From: Candidatus Saccharicenans sp.
GTDB lineage: Bacteria; Acidobacteriota; Aminicenantia; Aminicenantales; Saccharicenantaceae
Direction of reading: 5' to 3'
DNA length: 64,000 bases
Assembly: GCA_026414545.1 (NCBI GenBank)
Contig: JAOAIU010000028.1
Span: 26,167 to 90,166, forward strand
A program made the position numbers and the translations under genes. How positions within the stretch are numbered: position 1 is the first letter of the stretch; every line of letters starts with the position of its first letter. The notes beneath the pieces were generated by a model. It did not search any database. It was given only the letters and a program-made list of their open reading frames with translations, and had not been told where the DNA came from. Below, piece after piece: positions 60,300 to 64,000 of the stretch.

Positions 60300-60335
60300 T
60301 ACCCTTTGTGAAAAAGTAAGCAAAAAAGAAGCTTT

Positions 60336-60788
60336 ATGGCTAGGTTCTCTAAGCTTGAAAGAACATTAATCGGTTTAGCAGTTCTTTCTCTTTTATTGTC
60401 CTTGGGAATATTAATTTTTTACTATTTTGTCGGTACTGTTGAGCATCAATTAATCAAAATGGTCAAGCAGGACAGAGAATATTATTATAATTCTGCTATC
60501 TACTTAATTAGCTCTGCTGATACTTTCTGCCGGCCTTGCGCCAAATACGATCAGCTAAAAAATAACCCTGACCTGAGAATTATTTTTCTCGTTGAACCCG
60601 ATTTTTCTGATACAGACATTGAAAACTTTAGAAGGGCTTTACGAATCGAGATGAATGATGAAGTAAGAAGGATGGATAAGGCATGGAGAAGATTATATTT
60701 GAAATTAAATCGTAACAGGTGGAATTTTTATTACAACTTCTTGATAATAATTAATCGGGGCAGGATTGAAGAAATAAGGAGGTTTTGA
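60336..60788 (+). CDS. Membrane-anchored thioredoxin-like CxxC protein
   Basis: 150 aa. One TM segment near the N-terminus (residues 10-32, LIGLAVLSLLLSLGILIFYY), then a periplasmic domain whose strand-CxxC-helix-strand pattern (AIYLISSADTFCRPCAKYDQL, NPDLRIIFLVEPDFSD) looks like a short thioredoxin fold with C65-x-x-C68. The rest is helical and basic (MDKAWRRLYLKLNRNRWNF). No database family is recognised; the thioredoxin-like reading is inference from pattern. The stop TGA is directly followed by the TTG of the next gene. Codon usage is AT-rich, unlike genes on either side. Confidence 0.6.
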   Translation: MARFSKLERTLIGLAVLSLLLSLGILIFYYFVGTVEHQLIKMVKQDREYYYNSAIYLISSADTFCRPCAKYDQLKNNPDLRIIFLVEPDFSDTDIENFRRALRIEMNDEVRRMDKAWRRLYLKLNRNRWNFYYNFLIIINRGRIEEIRRF

Positions 60789-61847
60789 TTGAGGGTAAAG
60801 AACCAATTAATAAGCTGGTTTTTGATCTTTCTTGCTGGCAATAATTTCATCTTTTGCTCTGATAATGGGCCAAAAGAGAAATTAATATTGGCAAATACTT
60901 TCCCCAAAGAAGAAATATATTTTAAAGCCGTTCCCCCCATTGACATCGATGAAGCAGGTAACATTTACGCAGTAGGAAATAGAGAACAAATGGTTTTTAA
61001 GTTTAACCCAGAGGGAAAATTATTACTTTCCTTTGGGGGTTACGGACAGGGACCAGGCGAATTAGAATGGCCTTATTATTTCGATGTAAATGAGCATATA
61101 GGGAAAGTGTTCATTCTCGATGACGCCGGACTTAGTCTTTTCTCTGAAGACGGAAAATTTATTAACAGGTTTAGAGTATTCAGTCCAGCTTTATCTGTAT
61201 CTGCTGCCTTGAATAGAATATATCTTTTGCAACCAACAGAAAATAATTTAATCCATGAATACAGTTATGAAGGCAAATATATTAATTCTTTTGGTGATAA
61301 GTATAGAGTTGACTACTCAATTTATAAAAATATGTCTCCGCGAGTTGTAGATCGTTTGATAAATGAAGGGTCTGTTTTATCGAATGGTGATATTGTTTTT
61401 TACGTTTCCTATTTGATTGGAGATATATGCAAGTACAATTCAAGAGGCGAAAAGCTTGGCTCCAGACGCTTAAGCGAACTGAGAGGTAAAGCGAGAAATG
61501 AAAAGATAATTTATCATCAGGGTCTAAGTAGAAATATCAATGGGACGATTCCCATTCCGCCGCGAATTATCCAGGCGGCTCAGCTGTCCGGCGGCAGATT
61601 ATTTTTATTAATCACGGGTTATGGGGTTTATGGAGAAACCGAGCCGTTATCTCATTATGAAATTTGGAGATTGAGTGTAAATAGTCTAAGAACCGAATTG
61701 ATCTATGTTCTGGACCTTAAGGAGATAGAGATTGAACATTTTTGTGTGTTATCAAGAGGAAATGAGGACACATTTTTTATAAGCCTTTATGATAATAACC
61801 AAGAGAAAAATTTAATTGGTCTATTAAAAAAGGAGGGTTCGAGATGA
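60789..61847 (+). CDS. Six-bladed beta-propeller (NHL-like) exported protein
   Basis: 352 aa with a TTG start, 6 bases after AGGAGG (60777-60782). The N-terminus is signal-like (QLISWFLIFLAGNNFIFC), with a Cys at 23 that could be lipidated although the lipobox is poor. Blade motifs include IDIDEAGNIYAVGNREQ, KFNPEGKLLLSFGGYGQGPGEL, VFILDDAGLSLFSEDGKF and YSYEGKYINSFGDKY, the pattern of the 6-bladed propeller family widespread in Bacteroidetes. Such propellers usually bind ligands or partner proteins. The stop overlaps the ATG of the Cys-rich peptide gene (ATGA), so the two are translationally coupled. AT-rich codon use. Confidence 0.72.
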   Translation: MRVKNQLISWFLIFLAGNNFIFCSDNGPKEKLILANTFPKEEIYFKAVPPIDIDEAGNIYAVGNREQMVFKFNPEGKLLLSFGGYGQGPGELEWPYYFDVNEHIGKVFILDDAGLSLFSEDGKFINRFRVFSPALSVSAALNRIYLLQPTENNLIHEYSYEGKYINSFGDKYRVDYSIYKNMSPRVVDRLINEGSVLSNGDIVFYVSYLIGDICKYNSRGEKLGSRRLSELRGKARNEKIIYHQGLSRNINGTIPIPPRIIQAAQLSGGRLFLLITGYGVYGETEPLSHYEIWRLSVNSLRTELIYVLDLKEIEIEHFCVLSRGNEDTFFISLYDNNQEKNLIGLLKKEGSR

Positions 61848-62068
61848 AACGCTCGGTTCTTGTCTTTACTCTTTGTCTGATATCCTGGCTTATACTATTA
61901 GGAATGATCAATCTTATTGCCGGCACAGCAGTTTTTTGCAACTCAGCCTTTCCAGGCCGATGCACTCAAGGTGGCTGTGATGCAGAAGCTGGTTGGTGGG
62001 CAATTAAATGCACTGTTAAATGTTCTCCTAACTTTATTCTTATCTGTGATTATCCTCCACCTAATTGA
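61844..62068 (+). CDS. Small secreted cysteine-rich peptide (six Cys after the signal)
   Basis: 74 aa; AGGAGG (61831-61836) is 7 bases before the ATG, a strong site. Residues 1-29 are a Sec-type signal (RSVLVFTLCLISWLILLGMI, cleavage plausible after AGTA). The mature part of about 45 residues has Cys at 32, 40, 45, 56, 60 and 68, enough for three disulfides, and ends DYPPPN. It overlaps the propeller gene by 4 bases. Its size, position next to a propeller and Cys-rich tail recall the NVEALA-type peptides of Bacteroidetes, though that motif itself is absent. Function unknown; a folded secreted peptide (bacteriocin, toxin or signal) is possible. Confidence 0.65.
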   Translation: MKRSVLVFTLCLISWLILLGMINLIAGTAVFCNSAFPGRCTQGGCDAEAGWWAIKCTVKCSPNFILICDYPPPN

Positions 62069-62218
62069 CCATTATTATTAATTGGTGTTGCGGGATCTTC
62101 TGGCTAAATCGGTATTGCTACGGTAACCGTTCATAGCTAAAAGCCTGGTGCTTAAATCAGCTAAGCCTGGCTCGCACATTCTTAGAAAATTAAACCAAAA
62201 AAACGCTTTTTCCCAAAC

Positions 62219-62234
62219 TATCAGTTAAAATCGG
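62219..62234 (+). repeat. Right copy of imperfect direct repeat flanking the AT-rich island
   Basis: TATCAGTTAAAATCGG, matching 60084-60099 at 14 of 16 bases. The remaining space from 62069 to the lysA-like stop at 62257 holds no gene. Confidence 0.35.
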
Positions 62235-62256
62235 AAGATTAATTAAAGTTTTAAAA

Positions 62257-63504
62257 TTATAGAACGATTTCTTTTGGAATTTCGCGGAGGTTAAAACGTG
62301 AAGCCATGCTATGACAGTAGGCTCCAGCCATTAAAATGGCCAGGATGTGACCGCACCGGGGAAGGGGCAGAATCCGCTCGATGCCGAAGACATCACCGGT
62401 TTCGCAGAGGTGTCCGGCAACCGTCACCTTTTGCTTTTTGCCTCCGTTCACCTGGCTGGCGTTGACTATTTCGTGATAGGCTTCCTCATAGATGGCCGGC
62501 CTGGGTACAGTGTTGAAAGTTCCAGCGTTGACGCAGGCAAAAAGATTTCCGTAGCTTTTTTTGATGTATTCCACCCTGACCAGCAGCACTCCGGCTTCGG
62601 CTGCAAGGTGTTTTCCTGGTTCGATCACGATGGCCTTAAGGCCCAGTTTAGCTCGCTCGACCTTATCGAGAATGTAAGCGGCATATTCAGGCAGCGGGAA
62701 AAGCCTCTGTTCTTCTTTGTATCTTGGCCCGAAGCCGCCGCCAAAATCCAGGAATTCCAGTTCAAACCCGGCCTTTTTCAGCTCGCCGGCCTTTTTTATC
62801 ATCCGGTCGACAGCTTTTACGGTCACGGGAAAATCTTCCTCAGTCCAGCCAGAACCCAGATGCTGGTGCAACCCCACCAGCTTAAAACCAAGGCTTTGCA
62901 GCCGCCTGAAAGTTGCCAGCACCCTGGAATCTTCCACGCCGAACTTGATCGGCGAGCCGTCAGAGCTGCGGTCTCCGGCGGTAACCGTCTGGCTACAGAA
63001 ACCACGGCCGAGTCCCGGGTTCCAGCGCACTGAAACCCGTACCGGTTGCCTGATTCTCGATCTTCTCCTGGCTGCTTCCAGCAGGTCAATTTGCTCGTAA
63101 GCGTCGATGTTGACCGTAACTCCTGGATGCTGCAAAACCTGCTCAAAATCTTTCTGGCAGATGGAGGTGCCGGTAAAAATAATTTTTTCTTCGGAGAATC
63201 CGGCTTTCAGGGCTGTCTGCACTTCCCCCGGGGAGACAGCATCAATCCAGCAGCCGCCTTTCAACAAAGTTTTCAGAATGCCCCGATGCGGGTTGGCCTT
63301 CATGGCATAAGCCACCCGCACTTCCAGTCCAGCTGGCACCGGGCTGAAGGCTTCCCGCAGCGACCGCAGATTCCTCAACAGCTGCTTCCGGCTGTAAACG
63401 TAGAGCGGCGTGCCGTATTTTTCAGCCAGCTGTTCGGCCGGCTGGCCTTCCAGATATAGCCGATTGTTTCTTACCCTTAAAAATTCACCTTCCCACCAGT
63501 TCAT
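62257..63504 (-). CDS. lysA: Diaminopimelate decarboxylase-like PLP enzyme
   Basis: 415 aa. Fold-type III PLP decarboxylase: YAMKANPHRGILKTL with the PLP-binding Lys near residue 68, LEFLDFGGGFGPRY, CETGDVFG with the catalytic Cys, and the C-terminal GAYCHSMASRFNLR. It would decarboxylate meso-DAP to lysine. Several positions differ from ordinary LysA: EPGK instead of EPGR, HQHLGSGW instead of HIHIGSQ, and SPIKFGV instead of SKFGI. It may therefore act on a related substrate (for example a carboxy-polyamine), though lysA is the best single guess. GAGG upstream of the ATG. Confidence 0.75.
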   Translation of the reverse strand: MNWWEGEFLRVRNNRLYLEGQPAEQLAEKYGTPLYVYSRKQLLRNLRSLREAFSPVPAGLEVRVAYAMKANPHRGILKTLLKGGCWIDAVSPGEVQTALKAGFSEEKIIFTGTSICQKDFEQVLQHPGVTVNIDAYEQIDLLEAARRRSRIRQPVRVSVRWNPGLGRGFCSQTVTAGDRSSDGSPIKFGVEDSRVLATFRRLQSLGFKLVGLHQHLGSGWTEEDFPVTVKAVDRMIKKAGELKKAGFELEFLDFGGGFGPRYKEEQRLFPLPEYAAYILDKVERAKLGLKAIVIEPGKHLAAEAGVLLVRVEYIKKSYGNLFACVNAGTFNTVPRPAIYEEAYHEIVNASQVNGGKKQKVTVAGHLCETGDVFGIERILPLPRCGHILAILMAGAYCHSMASRFNLREIPKEIVL

Positions 63505-63552
63505 AATATGAGTCCTCGTTCCTAAATTTATGAATATTAAAACTTTATTATA

Positions 63553-63804
63553 TTATTCCTTTGCCGGAAAATTTCCATAGTCTCTCAGCAGGCAGCTGGT
63601 CGACCAGAGTAGCGGTAAGTAATGATTATCTCGGTGGCCAGAGTCTGCTATCATGAGGGTTGCGCTAATTGCTTTTTTTTCTGACAACGGATGAGCGGCC
63701 AGGCGAATTATTCTCATAGCTCCAGCCCGGCCATTCGTCTCCGGTTTGATTTCTGAGGCCCGCAGGCATTTCTGAGATGGCCTATCCTTTTGGCCCGGCC
63801 TCAT
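63553..63804 (-). CDS. Possible small coupled ORF, unknown
   Basis: 83 aa. Its ATG (63804-63802) overlaps the stop of the upstream gene (TGA 63803-63801), the arrangement of a coupled operon gene. The sequence is basic and matches no family I know (MIADSGHRDNHYLP). No internal ribosome-binding site and no domain is visible, so it could be a chance frame. Confidence 0.3.
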   Translation of the reverse strand: MRPGQKDRPSQKCLRASEIKPETNGRAGAMRIIRLAAHPLSEKKAISATLMIADSGHRDNHYLPLLWSTSCLLRDYGNFPAKE

Positions 63805-64000
63805 TTTGAATCCTTACCTTTCTCGACGGTTGTTTTTTCCAGGTCCGGCTTCTCTTCTCCCAGCTTTTCTTCAAATAAATCGATCTGGCCCTTTTCCAGT
63901 TTCCTGGCAATTTCTTTCAGTACCGGGTATTTTTCCAGCAGGGTGGCCGGGACCTGCAGTTTCTCGCCGGTCAGCATGTTCTTGATCTGCAGGGCGTTGG
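63801..64000 (-). CDS. C-terminal fragment of an unidentified protein (5' part outside window)
   Basis: The frame is open on the minus strand from base 64000 to the TGA at 63801. The 65 visible residues (NALQIKNMLTGEKLQVPATL start, then a highly charged tail with EKLGEEKPDLEK) are too few to identify. Codon use is like neighbouring genes, supporting a real coding region. Confidence 0.65.
   Translation of the reverse strand, partial: NALQIKNMLTGEKLQVPATLLEKYPVLKEIARKLEKGQIDLFEEKLGEEKPDLEKTTVEKGKDSK

Larger units (their letters stand above)
60027..60335. other. AT-rich junction between dnaE and the island
   Basis: No gene is apparent in 309 bases. It contains one copy of the flanking direct repeat (60084-60099), tandem IS-end-like repeats (60204-60246), a TTGACA box and a run of 14 T (60280-60293). 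Base composition changes abruptly to AT-rich from about 60060 onwards. Confidence 0.6.

Noticed and set aside
60027..62256. Prophage or integrative element with integrase
   Set aside because: No integrase, transposase or phage structural gene is encoded; only end-like repeats are seen.

Overview
This 64 kb window is a gene-dense, fairly GC-rich stretch of chromosome from a Gram-negative-type (two-membrane) bacterium with an anaerobic, fermentative flavour. Outer-membrane biogenesis genes (LolC/E, LolD, BamA, Skp, FabZ, a LolA-like carrier), many Sec-exported proteins, a large BNR-repeat protein, an M14 peptidase, a GH97 glycosidase, a DUF1028 protein and a NuoFG/Nfn-type flavin/FeS operon suggest the Aminicenantes/Acidobacteriota neighbourhood. 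That placement is inferred from gene content and was not tested. No rRNA, tRNA, CRISPR array, transposase or phage gene was found.

Layout. 1-5949: operon of an NADH-oxidising FeS flavoprotein (5' end outside the window), a NuoG-like electron-wiring subunit and two Nfn-like subunits, likely an electron-bifurcating transhydrogenase-type complex. 6130-12587: housekeeping genes (RNase HIII, an AlaX-type editing protein, a PK C-terminal-like protein, RluB/RsuA-type pseudouridine synthase) plus a pair of MacB-like permeases. 12676-15147: LonB/YcbZ-type protease. 15275-24334: long co-directional block GNAT - ribH - nusB - lysS - lolC/E - lolD - bamA - skp - fabZ, closed by a strong bidirectional terminator; a LolA-like gene converges on it. 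25317-40024: PAS-GGDEF cyclase, OM barrel, giant M14 peptidase, GH97, SPOR-SpoIID protein, UppP, SpeE, DUF1028-TPR and a small secreted protein. 40090-54992: amino-acid and peptide metabolism (threonine dehydrogenase, histidine ammonia-lyase-like, PLP Cys/Met enzyme), an SDR, a beta-lactamase-fold lipoprotein without its catalytic dyad, HtrA, an MFS carrier, the BNR protein, a hotdog thioesterase, a TPR-TlpA lipoprotein and a free-standing DsbD-alpha domain. 55267-60026: a compact lexA-dinB-dnaE mutagenesis operon.

60027-62256 is different: conspicuously AT-rich, bordered by an imperfect direct repeat, starting with tandem repeats like insertion-sequence ends, and carrying three tightly coupled genes: a membrane-anchored thioredoxin-like CxxC protein, a six-bladed beta-propeller and a 74-aa secreted peptide with six cysteines after its signal. 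Its promoter has a perfect -35 box and a run of 14 T in the spacer. It looks horizontally acquired and is my best candidate for an undescribed system, probably a disulfide-rich secreted peptide with its folding and recognition partners. The window ends with a lysA-like decarboxylase and the 3' end of an unidentified gene.

Starts were moved from the longest frame to the codon with the best Shine-Dalgarno spacing where possible. Putative leaderless starts (bamA, lexA) and a possible AUU start (rluB) are flagged.
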